A stretch of 64,000 bases of DNA. It comes from Raffaelea ambrosiae. Lineage: Eukaryota; Ascomycota; Sordariomycetes; Ophiostomatales; Ophiostomataceae. A program made the translations under genes and the position numbers. Positions 11,701 through 20,761 of the stretch are shown one piece after another. The notes below the pieces were generated by a model. The model had not been told where the DNA came from and did not search any database. It worked only from the letters and a program-made list of their open reading frames with translations. Within the stretch, counting starts at the first letter, position 1. Each line of letters opens with the position of its first letter. The DNA lies in NCBI GenBank assembly GCA_002778195.1, contig PCDI01000009.1, positions 894,725 to 958,724 of the forward strand, given 5' to 3'.

Positions 11701-12943
11701 GTCTCTGCGCCAGACGTGGGCCTGGCTCGAGCTCCAAGCCGGACGCCCCAGCGAGGCTCTCCGCCGGCTGCTGCCGTCGACGACCACCCCCGACGCGGTC
11801 ACACCCACACAGCTGCTCCAGGCACGCCGCACCCTTCGGACCGGGATGGACTATAGCCTGTCGGCCGGCCGCATCGACCAGGCGGCGCTCTATGCGCAGT
11901 CGTATGTGCTGCTGGAGTACCTGGCCCCGGCGGCGGCGACCCCGTCTCCTCCTCCCTCCCGGCGTGGGGACGGCGGAGGAGGCCTCAACCGCGCGGCGGC
12001 GCTGTCGGCCGCCGAGGCCTTTTCCGATGCGCTGCAGGCCCGGGGGCACGGCCGCGCGGCGGCCCACGAGCGGCTGCTGCTGTGGACCGCGCGGGTGGTG
12101 TACCACTCGATGGGGGGCGGCCGCTCGAGTCCCAAGTACCGCCCCGCCGACCTCCTCCCTCCCCTCCGCCGCTTCGTCGACCTGTTCCCCCGCAACGGCA
12201 TCTTCCTCCGACTGTTTGCGTGGGCCGACCCGGCCGCCGCGTCGGGCCTGTCGCGTCTGCGGCCCGACGACCCCGTGCGCCAGGCCCAGGAGACGGTCGT
12301 GCTGGCGCCGGCGCACGACTGCCCCAGCAGCCGGGCGTGGGCGGCGCGGCAGGCGCTGCAGACGGGGAATGCACAGGCCGCGCTGGCGGCCCTGGGGCGG
12401 GCCGTCTCGGGGGGCGCCAGCCACACGACGACCCTGGCCGTTCCGCCTGGCACGCCTGGCACGCCCTCCTCTGTTCTTGCCAACGCCCATTGCTCCCAGC
12501 TGTGGCGGGCGTATGTCCACCTGGCGGCGGCCGAGGCGCGGCGCGCGGTGCAGCGCGTGGCCGGCCCGGCTTCGTCCCGCCCGTCCCGGGACAGCACGCG
12601 CCCGCTGGTGGCGGCGGCCAAGGAGATCTACTACCGCGCGGTGCGGGCGTGTCCGGGGTCCAAGGACGTCCTCATGGAGGCGTTCGGCCTGGGGCTCGCG
12701 CCGGTGGCGGACGCGGGCCTGTCGCCGAGCGAGCTGCGGGCCGTCTTCCAGACGCTGGTGACGCAGGGGCTGCGGGTGCACGTGGACCTGGCGACGGTGC
12801 GGGCGCGTGCGCAGGCGTGGGCGGAGGGCGAGCGGGCGCGTGCCCAGGCGCGGGCGGACCGAGCGCGGGCGGGAGAACAGGATCGCAGAGATGGGCGAGA
12901 CAGGAAAGATGCAGGGGACAGAAGAAGGCCACGAGGCTGGTGA
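8768..12943 (+). CDS. NRDE2: NRDE2-family nuclear RNA silencing/surveillance factor
   Basis: One uninterrupted exon of 1391 residues. NRDE2 (S. pombe Nrl1) binds the Mtr4-type helicase in the nucleus and acts in RNA surveillance, splicing of cryptic introns and, in animals, nuclear RNAi. Residues 1-150 are Arg/Asp/His-rich with a run of RDH triplets (about 45-95). The conserved NRDE2 entry block follows near 157: PIYTRDIRGDPLVFQYG, then PAYRRFRRGRVVLG and SIFREKNNPLL. A basic/acidic linker leads to the helical-repeat body, which opens with LARLGRRVRDHPQDVDAWLA (about 360) and runs to the end with HAT/TPR-like repeats and DLCAQMVYVFLRTTRFLWEAG. The C-terminus is Arg/Ala-rich. I chose the ATG at 8768 (GCCATGG context); an upstream in-frame ATG at 8603 adds only non-conserved residues. 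Extreme GC at third positions also opens long antisense frames, which I do not call. Confidence 0.9.
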   Translation: MDDALSRRERSREDVHRDRRHSRREEGRDASSRRDRDQDRERREHRDHGDHRDHRDYRGHRDYRDHRDHRDHRDHRDNRDNRDHTDHRDHKDHRGRQERSSREDRHKQARPGSRDRHGHHHHHRRHGHRESARDEDRAPLQEPSKEPPREPARVDTAPIYTRDIRGDPLVFQYGAADRGQVPAYRRFRRGRVVLGAPGRFVFRHDGPREVFAAETWDDAGRGRQSIFREKNNPLLLRLRQAAEKAAGKAAGQTARAQARAQARAQAGNAETKDDGGQADGGLADFVPLGPSRKRKRGDDGGGRVAGPSDTASDTASDTASATGSSEDDRSASSSDEDDLAEDDFAQDATTPTRCASVQQSLARLGRRVRDHPQDVDAWLALVDLQDQKRLLLGNDAVLGVRGALSAPTPSEIAGLAQAQLALLDTALRHAATRADRDRLRLARMRAGARVWSPAERGQQWARLAEEAREGGLLSFGLWQAQLDFELTNLSTFRLDRVKALAVGRLRALERRVAATDEAGQANADAGNANAGNAGHVEHVENTENTEKEASPSRTDLCAQMVYVFLRTTRFLWEAGFVDLATAAWQALLESVFARPPPGGRPVDGHPPPPSLQAFWDSEVPRIGEDGARGWAHYAAQVAAQVAAAGGDAQAAQDAQDAALLDLEGVCEELPTLDFRAALDRHHHPLDDVDECPSLYASWAAVEQARARRAQLPARIVDEWVDDGYEDVFRVVVFSDIEPLLFALPPAVRPELQPLLVDAFLLFCQLPPAWATSPWIAQTARNDPFLAALCLVSDDDDATASTASTTASRTPPDLAFDGSPVSLTPETLFAQPGWFRALPDWLSSGSPSSTPPSSPSPVPPKFVANTLRQLVRAFGVEGLASYSLAVEAAVQTSDDADADGSQLKKSARSLIKQYRTDLSLYNSYALAALSRGHVDVARSVLASAVSAVAAVASAQSAQSAQSAQGGGGGEAQTTVDADLSLRQTWAWLELQAGRPSEALRRLLPSTTTPDAVTPTQLLQARRTLRTGMDYSLSAGRIDQAALYAQSYVLLEYLAPAAATPSPPPSRRGDGGGGLNRAAALSAAEAFSDALQARGHGRAAAHERLLLWTARVVYHSMGGGRSSPKYRPADLLPPLRRFVDLFPRNGIFLRLFAWADPAAASGLSRLRPDDPVRQAQETVVLAPAHDCPSSRAWAARQALQTGNAQAALAALGRAVSGGASHTTTLAVPPGTPGTPSSVLANAHCSQLWRAYVHLAAAEARRAVQRVAGPASSRPSRDSTRPLVAAAKEIYYRAVRACPGSKDVLMEAFGLGLAPVADAGLSPSELRAVFQTLVTQGLRVHVDLATVRARAQAWAEGERARAQARADRARAGEQDRRDGRDRKDAGDRRRPRGW

Positions 12944-13451
12944 CGGCCAGACGCGCTGCCGCCATGGCCCAGAAGCGACAGGACGCCAAAGGGAAGGACA
13001 GGACAGGACTCTCGCGCGGATGAGATGCGCACGTGGCGAGCGCCAGACCCAAAGAGAACAAGGAAAAGACACGGACAAAAGGAGAAAATACAAACATCAC
13101 GCCCAGTGCATACAAACTACGGCAGACCAAAAAAAAAAAGGGGGGGGAGCATCTCCGTCCAAGAGTCTCGCGGCATTTTTGCACAGTGACTTTTTTCATG
13201 TGTGTGCGTAGTATGATGATGATGTGCCTGTTTTGCATTTGCAGTTTGCATGTTTGCACGTTTGGAAATAATGTATCCTGAAAAGCAACGCTCCTTGGTC
13301 AGCAGAGTCTTTTGTACTCGCCCCAACAGACCAGCTCTTGGCTGTATGGGCATGCCCTATAAACAAACACCCACCCCAGAAACGTCCACAGATAGCCGCA
13401 CGCGCAGCACGGCTTCCCCTTGCCTCCCATCGACGACGCCATGGCCGTTGT
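12944..13451. other. intergenic, 3' flanks of convergent genes
   Basis: About 0.5 kb between the stops of NRDE2 (+) and the 13452-14162 gene (-). It has A- and G-runs at 13129-13148 and T-rich stretches that could serve as 3' ends. No gene is seen. Confidence 0.6.
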
Positions 13452-14162
13452 CTACCAGCCCGCGGGGTCGTCGTCGCTGTCTACGAGCTGCGCCCAGCAC
13501 GGCTGTGCGTCCACCGCGACCTCGTGCACCTCGGGGACGAACCACCGGACTGTGCCCTCTCGGACAAGCGTCTCCTGGGCGGTGTGGCAGGTCGACTCGC
13601 TCGAGCTCGAGATCGCCTCGTCGTCGTCGTCCTCGTCCTCGTCCACTTTGTCCCCTGTCTCGTCCTCGTCCACTGTCTCGTCCACTTTGTCCACCTCCTC
13701 CTCCTCCTCCTCCGGAATGGGCAGCAGCTTGTGGCAGAACCACTGGCGGCTGTGCTGGGCCACCTTGTTCATGGCCTGGAGAACGTAGTACTCGTGCTCC
13801 CACTTCGCTCGCTGCGCGGCCCGGCAGGCCGGGCAGACGTCGCCCACGCAGGGGACCACCGAGAAGATGGCCTTGCGGCAGAAGGCGGCCCGGTAGGGCC
13901 GGCGGGCGTACTCCGCGGGGGTGTGCGTGTGGTTCGGCTGGTCGGCCCCGGCCGCCGGCCTGGCCCGGCACGGGCGGGTCTTGCCGTCGCGGCTCGTGGT
14001 GCCCGGCGGCGGCAGGAGCACCATGACACGGTGGTCGCGGCCGACGGCCACGGGGAGGTCCCTGGTCCGGGGCGTGTCCACCTTGCGCTTGGGGCAGCCG
14101 GCGATGGTGATCGCGGCGCCGGTGTGCTGGCAGTCGTAGGTGTGGAGGTACGCGTGGCACAT
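13452..14162 (-). CDS. hypothetical Cys/His-rich protein with acidic tail
   Basis: Single-exon frame of 236 residues from the ATG at 14160-14162 to TAG at 13452-13454. The N-terminus has closely spaced Cys and His residues (MCHAYLHTYDCQHTG, then C23), a layout common in small lineage-specific ascomycete proteins that begin with MCxxxLxTYxCGH-type blocks. A second cluster is CVGDVCPACRAAQRAKWEHE at about residues 106-125. The two clusters could bind zinc, but this is inference. Residues about 150-185 are almost entirely Glu/Asp with Val/Lys, followed by a Ser-rich stretch and a final conserved-looking EGTVRWFVPEVHEVAVDA. It has no signal peptide and no membrane segment. I do not recognise a function. 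The upstream leader is GT-rich. Confidence 0.6.
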   Translation of the reverse strand: MCHAYLHTYDCQHTGAAITIAGCPKRKVDTPRTRDLPVAVGRDHRVMVLLPPPGTTSRDGKTRPCRARPAAGADQPNHTHTPAEYARRPYRAAFCRKAIFSVVPCVGDVCPACRAAQRAKWEHEYYVLQAMNKVAQHSRQWFCHKLLPIPEEEEEEVDKVDETVDEDETGDKVDEDEDDDDEAISSSSESTCHTAQETLVREGTVRWFVPEVHEVAVDAQPCWAQLVDSDDDPAGW

Positions 14163-15648
14163 GTTGGCTTGGGTAGCGCGCGTGGGTGGGCGTGTGTGTT
14201 TGGGTTTGTGTGTGTGTGTGTATTTGGGTGTGTGGTTGACTCAATTGTGTGTGTCTGGTTTCTGGGCGAGTGCCTTGCTGATGCAGGCGACCAGGAGAAA
14301 ACGAAGCACTAGCAGGGGCACCAGGGGCACCAGGGAGAGTGGAAGCAGAACGTACAACCAGACCATGAGAGGGTTGCTGGTGAGCCCTGGATGGCTTCTC
14401 CTTTCCGGGATTGCCTTGCCTTGTGGTTTTTTTCTTTTGTTTCTTTTTTCTTTCTCCTGTTGTGGGAGACCCCCGTATATTGGAAAACAAAATAAAAACG
14501 AAAAAGCCTCCGCGTGTTTCGCGTGTTGGCTGTGTTGCAAAAGTGATGTTTTTGGATCGCCTTTGTGAGTATGTGCCTTGACAGCGTTCTCGCAAAAGAA
14601 AAGAACAACCGCACAGCAGCTGTGAACAGGCAAGGAAGTTGACCGAGGAAAGAAAGTGGTCGCAACATGTGTCTCTGGCAGGGCAGGACGGAACGAATAT
14701 ATAGCATTTTGGGGAGGGAGGAGGTGAGGTTGGTTTTTGGGTTTTTTTATTTTTTTGGCCGTCATTTTGTGTGAGAAACGGCGAGTCTCGCACGTATGGC
14801 CGTGTTAGGAAAAGAAGCTACTGGAATAGGGCTGTCTTTCTTCTCATGACGCAGTGCCATGGCCTTGGGAGGCTGCCCCCAGAGGACAGGCTCGGCCGAA
14901 TGGTGGAAGGTGGACGAGGGCCAACAGGCGCACCTACGGAGACGCGTGCCACAAGGCCGTAAGGGCTACACGGCAGAATATCTTACGCCAACGACCAAAA
15001 AGCAGTCGGGCACACAACTGTTTGATTTTTTTGAATTTTGAATTTTTTGTTTCTGCTCGTTGTGTAGTCGTTGCCATGCTGTCTCGTGTTGCGTTCCTTC
15101 CTGTTTGGTGATTTACACAGATCACACTAGGCAATTGTCCGCCTCTTCAGCCATGTGAACACCAACATGAGAAGGGCATGGCAATGCAACAACACCGAAG
15201 CACATTGGACAGCGTGTACATGCAATACGGTGTGGGGAGTGTTCTTCACTGTTTTCGAGAACAGTTCTGGGAAAATTGTTTGGAACATGGACGGACATCG
15301 GATGAGACCAAGGGAGGCTATTCTTCGATCCCGCGAGTCCAAGAATTGTTCAAGACAATGGTTTTTCTTGAGAGAGATCCCGGCCTTCCATGTGACTTTG
15401 AACTCGCGCGTAGACAAGTTTCTCTTTTTTTGAGAGAGAGAGAGTGTGTGTGTGAGAGTTTTCATCAAGTAAAAATTGGCGAGTAGGACATCCTACTATT
15501 ATATGGACCTCTGAGCCGCAACCATCTAAACCTATCCATTCTCGTGCCGTCTCACGTGCCTCCTTTTTTTTCTTTTTTTCTTTTCTTTTTTCTTTTTTTT
15601 TTCCTTTTCTTTTCTTTTCCTTTTCTCCCTTTCCCCTTCAGGCATCGC
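14163..15648. other. intergenic, no confident gene
   Basis: About 1.5 kb with (GT)n at 14209-14233, T-runs near 14735-14757 and a C/T-rich tract at 15560-15640 directly after the M18 stop. A plus-strand ORF at 15178-15486 (102 residues, mixed composition, no low complexity until its end) is the only frame that looks protein-like. It has no recognisable motif and I leave it uncalled. Confidence 0.5.
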
Positions 15649-17479
15649 TCAGTCCACCAGGATCTTCGCCTCCAGGCCCGAGTAGGTCTCAAAGAAGGAG
15701 GCAAACAGCTTGATGCCGTGGTCCACATCGTGCGACCCGGCGGTCTCGCGGATGCTGTGCATGCTCAGCTGCGGGTTGCCCAGGTCCAGCGTGCGCACGC
15801 CCAGCTTGGCCGCCAGCATGGGCCCGATGGTGCTGCCGCAGGACGAGTCGTTGCGCACGACGAACAGCTGCAGCGGCACGCCGGCGACGCGGGCGGTCTC
15901 CTGCAGCAGGACGATGCCGGGCGAGTTGGTGACGTAGCGCTGGTTCGCGTTGATCTTGATGACGGTGCCCTTGTTCATGGCCGGCTGGTGGTTGCTCTCG
16001 TACTTGGCCGCGTAGTTGGGGTGCACGGAGTGGGCCATGTCGGCCGACACGAGGAACGACGTCGAGCAGGTCTGCTCAAAGGCGGTGGGCGTGATGGCGG
16101 CAGCGGCGGCGGAGCCGGCCGCGCCCGGGACGACGGACAGGCGGTGCAGCACGGCGGGCAGCAGGTTGGAGTCGGCGCCCTGGGCGGACAGCGAGCCGAT
16201 CTCCTCGTGGTCGAAGCAGCTGATGAGGCGGATGGCGCTCTCGTGGTCGAGGCTGCCGGGGGCCGCCACGGACGCGATCAGGCCCATGACGCTGCAGTAG
16301 GTCATGCCCAGGTTGTCGAGGCGGGCGGAGAAGACAAACTCGTCGTGCAGGCCGCCGAGACAGGCCTTTTGCGTGTCGTAGAGCACGAGCTCAAAGTCGG
16401 CGACGTCGTCCGGGTCGACGCCGGCCTGCGCGGCCACGGTGGCGAGCAGGTCGGGGTGGTGGCGTTCGGCCATGGGCTGGAGGGGGGGCGCCGGGCCCGT
16501 TGCGTCGTCGTGCGCCGTCTTGTTGAGCGCCGCCTCGGCCAGGCCGGCAATGGGAAACAGCTCGGTCTCCTTGTTGGGGTTGAACTCGGACTTGCGGTCG
16601 AGGTGGATGGCCAGCGTGGGGATGCGCAGGATGGGCCGGTCGACGCGGACGAGCTTCTGCACAATGGTGCGGTCGCGGGGGTTCCGGACCAGCAGGCGGC
16701 CGGCCACGCCGAGGTCGCGGTCGAACCAGCTGTGCCAGATGCCGCCGCCGTAGGCCTCGACGCCGACCTGCTGGAAGCCCACGTTGCTCTTGCGGCTGAC
16801 CGGCTTGACGCGCAGACACGGCGAGTCCGTGTGGGCGCCGATCATGGCCACCGGGTTGCCCGGCTGCCACTGGGCGCCAATGGCAAACGCCACGACGGAC
16901 GAGCCGTTGCGCGTCAGGTAGTACTTGCCGCCGGGCCGCAGGCCGGCCGACCAGTCGTCGCGCTCCTTGATGGGCGTGAACCCGGCCTTTTCGAGGCGGG
17001 CCACGGCCGAGGCCACGGCATGGTAGGCTGGGGGAACAGGTCAGTGGGTGTCCTGGGGGTTCTTGCAGGTCTGGCAGGTCTGGCAGGTTTGGCAGGTCTT
17101 CTTTGGCACATACACTCTCGTCCACTTGCAGACTCCCGTACACACGCAACACCACACACGCAACACCACACACTACAAACACGGCCTCCTCTCACGTGCT
17201 CCTATGCACGTGTTTGTACACATGCAGGCAAACAGGCACACACACACACACACACGCCATTCACTTACGAGACGGAGATTCGTTGAGAAAGTCCACAAAC
17301 TCGTGGGCAGACTTGGGCGGCACCATTCTGGAGGACGTGGAGAGCAGTCGAGCCGTGGACGAGGACGCCGACGAAGCAGCAGCAGCAGCAGCAGCGGTCG
17401 CAGGAACAGAGGCCACCAGAGAATGCGCTGATACAAACGCAGAGGCAGACGAGAGCACTCCGCTAGCCCTCTTGACCAT
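15649..17479 (-). CDS. APE4: M18 aspartyl aminopeptidase
   Basis: Two exons, 17479-17269 and 17027-15649, giving 529 residues. The 241-nt intron (donor GTAAGTG, acceptor CCCCCAG, phase 1) joins to read NESPSPYHAVASAVARLE, the usual M18 N-terminal block. Zinc and catalytic motifs are present: IGAHTDSPCLRVKP, GGGIWHSWFDRDLGVAGR, SCFDHEEIGS and SADMAHSVHPNY. The C-terminus GSHDVDHGIKLFASFFETYSG is also typical. The enzyme removes N-terminal Asp/Glu from peptides; yeast Ape4 is cytosolic and is also delivered to the vacuole. The first 51 residues are Ala/Ser-rich with basic residues (ARLLSTSSR) and resemble a mitochondrial presequence. A second Met (about residue 52, MVPPKSAHEFVDFL) begins the usual cytosolic form. 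Confidence 0.95.
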
Positions 17480-18880
17480 TTAAAAGGCGGGTCGTGTGGA
17501 CGGCTTGGAAAGAGGAAAGGTGAGGATGCGACGAGAAAAGGACTGGGCGGGACGGCAGGAAGACAGCCGGCGTGTCTGGATTCGATGGGAAGGGCGGACA
17601 GGCAGAAAAGCGGTGATCACGCTTTCCCCCGCAGCAGCGGCAGAGAAAAAGAGCACCTTCCTTGCCTCCTTCCTTATCGGTACGCGCCCTGAGACACGGT
17701 TGCAGGCCGTCTCATTGGCTGCCTTTGGGCAGGCCGGCAGTCACGTGCACTGCCGGCAACCGCACCATGCCGCTCCTAGCATGAGTCCCAGACCAGAGTC
17801 TACTCGAAAGTGCTGCTTTCCTTTTCAGCTCATGGGGGCTGCAGGCGGCCTCTCAACCGGATCCGAAGAGCCCAGTACGGCAGGTCGTCTTGACAGGAGT
17901 CGGACGAGGAGAGCAGCGGCAGCCCTTCTGCTTCGTGGACCAGCGAATAGAGCTTGGTGGGCAGGTTGGAGCGACGCTCGACCAGCCAGCCTGCCTTGGT
18001 TCGGTGAGCGAGCACAGCTGTTTGGGAGGGGAATAGGGTGGTTCTGGCAAGGCGGCTTGCCTTTTGGAAGCGATCTGTCGCCTGTGGCACTCTGCAAGAT
18101 GTCGATGCTCTCCTGGATCTCTTCGTCTTCGAGCTGGGGCGCCACAGAGTAGCAGCAGACTTGCGTGCGGTGGCACCCTCCCGGGCCTCCTGAGAAACGT
18201 CCATGGATAGGTAGGCCAATTGGATTTGTAGGGGTGGTCCGGTGTGTTGCCAATCCCCTCCAAAATCAAAATGTCGGAAAGCCGATGGAACCGGTGCCTT
18301 GTCGGAGTTCTGCCGGCAGATGTCCGGCGTTCCGTCTATATCCCACAGCGAACGAATGGGAGATGCCACGCTCCACCACCTTTGTAAGGCCACGCCATGA
18401 TGGATAGCATACAAACTGAAGGGGAGTTGTCCTTTCTGACCAGGGCGGGCCAGGGCAGTCGTGATAAGAAAGACGCATTTGCCAAGATATCCAGACGACC
18501 CCCCTCTCTTGATGCCGTAGTTGGCTACCTCATATACACCCCAACGCCAACGAACTGCCAGTGGGCATCGTTCTTGGCCATGTTCCTCTCCTTTCTTTCT
18601 GCACTCTCCCACTCCCGAAACGTGGGCTGCGACACCCAAAATGGGCACATTCGGGGACAAGACGGGCCGGACGGCTGCCGACTGGAGGCAGGCCTGCGCG
18701 TCGTGGCCGGCCATGGCCCGGTATCTGGAAGCGCCCCTGCTGCCCAGCGGCGACAGCAGAGACGAGGAGCCGCGTCGCCGCTGCGCGCCTACCTGGCCCT
18801 GGCCACGGCGCACATCCCGATTGCGATTCTGATCGTCCCCAACGGACGCGGCTCCGGGTGCTGCCATCTGGGTAATTTTC
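17480..18880. other. intergenic region with broken frames on both strands
   Basis: Between the M18 start and the permease relic. Composition is gene-like (balanced, few homopolymers), but plausible protein stretches switch frame. On the minus strand, for example, CCYSVAPQLEDEEIQESIDI at about 18100-18160 lies in a different frame from CVFLITTALARPGQKGQLPF at about 18410-18480. No domain is recognised. It could be decayed coding sequence or an unresolved multi-exon gene. Confidence 0.4.
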
Positions 18881-18915
18881 TGTCCTCGCTCCGCTCGTTT
18901 TTTTTCTTTCCTTCC
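18881..18915 (+). repeat. single copy of the intron repeat unit
   Basis: The plus strand reads TGTCCTCGCTCCGCTCGTTT followed by T- and CTTTCC-rich sequence. This matches the unit in the CLC and Whi5-like introns with one base changed (CGCTCCGCTCG for CGCTTCGCTCG). It follows a possible donor (GGTAATTT at 18871) and precedes the permease-like exon relic on the same strand, so the pyrimidine strand is again the sense strand. Confidence 0.65.
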
Positions 18916-18918
18916 GGG

Positions 18919-19237
18919 TCGGACCTGAGCGCCTTGTTCCCCCGCTGGATGACCATCCGACGCGGACAGGCTCTGTGTACCGTGCTCAGCACTGCCATTG
19001 TGCCCTGGAAGCTGCTCAACAGTGCCCAGGCTTTTTTGACTTTTCGTATGTGCCATCCATTCAATGGGTTGCTTGCCGTGGGAGCAGTGGGCCCGCGACA
19101 ACGACGTGGAAGAGCGAGCGCGCGTGGCCGTGGGCCTCGTCGGGGAAGGCGGGCCGCCTCGGTCTAGTACGCCGCCGCCGCCCCCACTGGACGGAGACGA
19201 GAAGAAGCTGGCCCGGGAGGTTTCGGTACAAGTGTAA
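18919..19237 (+). pseudogene. relic of an NCS1-type nucleobase permease (tentative)
   Basis: Plus-strand frame 18919-19044 reads SDLSALFPRWMTIRRGQALC, then about 20 further residues including IVPWKLLNSAQAFLTF. This resembles the conserved NCS1 (uracil/allantoin/cytosine permease) segment in which DLxxLFPryinIRRG precedes a CPWkiL helix. It stops at a possible donor (GTATGT, 19046). A second open piece, 19082-19237, reads EQWARDNDVEERARVAVG to a TAA and could be a cytosolic tail, but no intron joins the pieces in frame. The rest of the twelve-helix transporter is absent on either side. The family call is from memory of the motif and is moderately secure; the pseudogene call rests on the missing parts. 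Confidence 0.4.
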
Positions 19238-19574
19238 GCGGGCTTTCCTTGTAGAAAGGAGCTCCCTGGTCGGGTAAGCCAGAACAGGCTGTTTTGTTGG
19301 GCCGTTTTGTTCTGCTTGTTTTTCTCGTTTCTTTTTTTCATATCTTTGTTTCGAATCAACGATACTTTCAGTACAAACTAGCGTTACGCACCCCTGAAAA
19401 ACATGGGAAACATACATGGAGACATTCTGGTACCTTGCATCGATCCTCTTCTTTGAACTTCATTCCTTGCATCTTCCACCGACAGCGAATGGAACAGAGT
19501 GGAGAGTCGGTCACTAAGCCACTGGCTACTCCTCCGCCTGATCCTCGTCATGCTCTTAATGGTTCTTAATGGGG
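19238..19574. other. intergenic
   Basis: A stretch of 337 bases downstream of the caspase-like gene (minus strand) and after the permease relic. T-rich in the middle (19318-19345). Nothing else recognised. Confidence 0.5.
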
Positions 19575-20761
19575 CTATTTGACCTCCTCCTCCTCCTCCT
19601 CCTCCTCCTCCGCCACCTTCTCCATCCCCCTCTTCCCCTCCTTTCTCCTCTTCTTTCCCTCCTCCCTCCTCTTCTTCTCATCCTCCCTCCTCTTCTTCTC
19701 ATCCTCCTTCCTCTTCTTCTCCTGTTCTTTTGTAATTGTAGGAAGAATCATCTTGTCCTTGCTATTCCGTTGGAGGATGTAATGGACAGCCTGCGCTGGA
19801 GGGTCGTCATGCTCATTCATGTCATTCACTAGATGGGTATTTATCCGGCGAATAAGCGAGGGCGTAGAGACGGAGGCGAAATTATCCCTGACGCAGTCCT
19901 CGAGGCTCTTATACAGGGCTGGGCTCATACAATTATCTGCCTTGGCGTACCAGCCGCATGCTCCAATCAGCTCCTTCCGGAACGGGAGGGATCTGTCTTC
20001 GATTCCACAGCCGTTTGCATCCTGGACTACTCTCGTAATCTGGCAGTCTTTCAAGGCCAGCCCGGCGTGGCAGCAATCTAGTATGACGAGTGTGTCGCAC
20101 TTTGCCTCCATGATCTGGTCCTTGATATCGGCCCACTTGACCTTGGCTTTTGGTTGAAAAGGCTTCGTCTGCCGGTTTTGTCTTTGGAATCGTCGGTCAT
20201 TAGCTTTGATATAGTAGGCATGCATATAGTAAAAAAATTATGTACCTGAGGCGCCCAGCAAATTGCGCAGGTCCCATATTTGGATCCGACATTGAGATGA
20301 ATTTATTAAATATGGTGGTAGAAAACGGAGGGTAGTTGTGGCTAAAAAAGATTCAAATGTTAGCTAGTATAATAGGGAAGCAGTCATCAAGACGGCTTGA
20401 TTCAGAAAGCCAGATCTAGTAGACAAAACGGTAACTCTCACCTGCCGAAACAAAGGGTTTTGTCACTGGCAACCCCCCCATGACCACTATAGTAAATAAT
20501 AGGCAGGGTTTTTTCGTTGTCCACTTTCAAAAATTCTTCCAATTTATTTTTGAGACACGAAGTGGAGTGCTCCATCGGTATGAGGAACCAATCGACTTGG
20601 TAACGGACCACTTGAAACATTCCTACGATTTTGGGTATTATCTTCTCAAGTTCAAGATCTTGGAAGAGAAAGGTGAGAACCAAGACCCTGACTTTTTCGT
20701 AATTTTCCCCCGGGATTCCCCTTTGTGACTCCTTTCTTCTGTCTTGAGTCTGAGCCGACAT
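19575..20761 (-). CDS. stand-alone caspase-like (C14) protein
   Basis: Three exons: 20761-20442, 20341-20246 and 20181-19575, 340 residues. The introns are 100 nt (donor GTGAGA, acceptor TTTTTTAG) and 64 nt (donor GTACAT, acceptor CCAAAG); all frames close exactly. The fold signature is clear: beta strand VRVLVLTF, catalytic His in TLPIIYYSGHGG (about residue 97), then VKWADIKDQI and the catalytic Cys in CDTLVILDCCHAG. Fungal proteins with this domain are often fused to NACHT/NLR or HET modules and linked to regulated cell death. Here there is no extra domain, only a Lys/Glu-rich charged tail from about residue 285 that ends in a poly-Glu run. Base composition is distinctly lower in GC than its neighbours. 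An upstream in-frame ATG at 20887 would add 42 hydrophobic residues; I chose MSAQTQDRR. The second acceptor is weak. Confidence 0.75.

Noticed and set aside
8726..13093. 1455-codon open frame antisense to NRDE2
   Set aside because: It mirrors the very GC-rich, stop-poor codon use of NRDE2. Its translation is Arg/Gly/Val-rich with no domain, while the sense strand has clear NRDE2 motifs.
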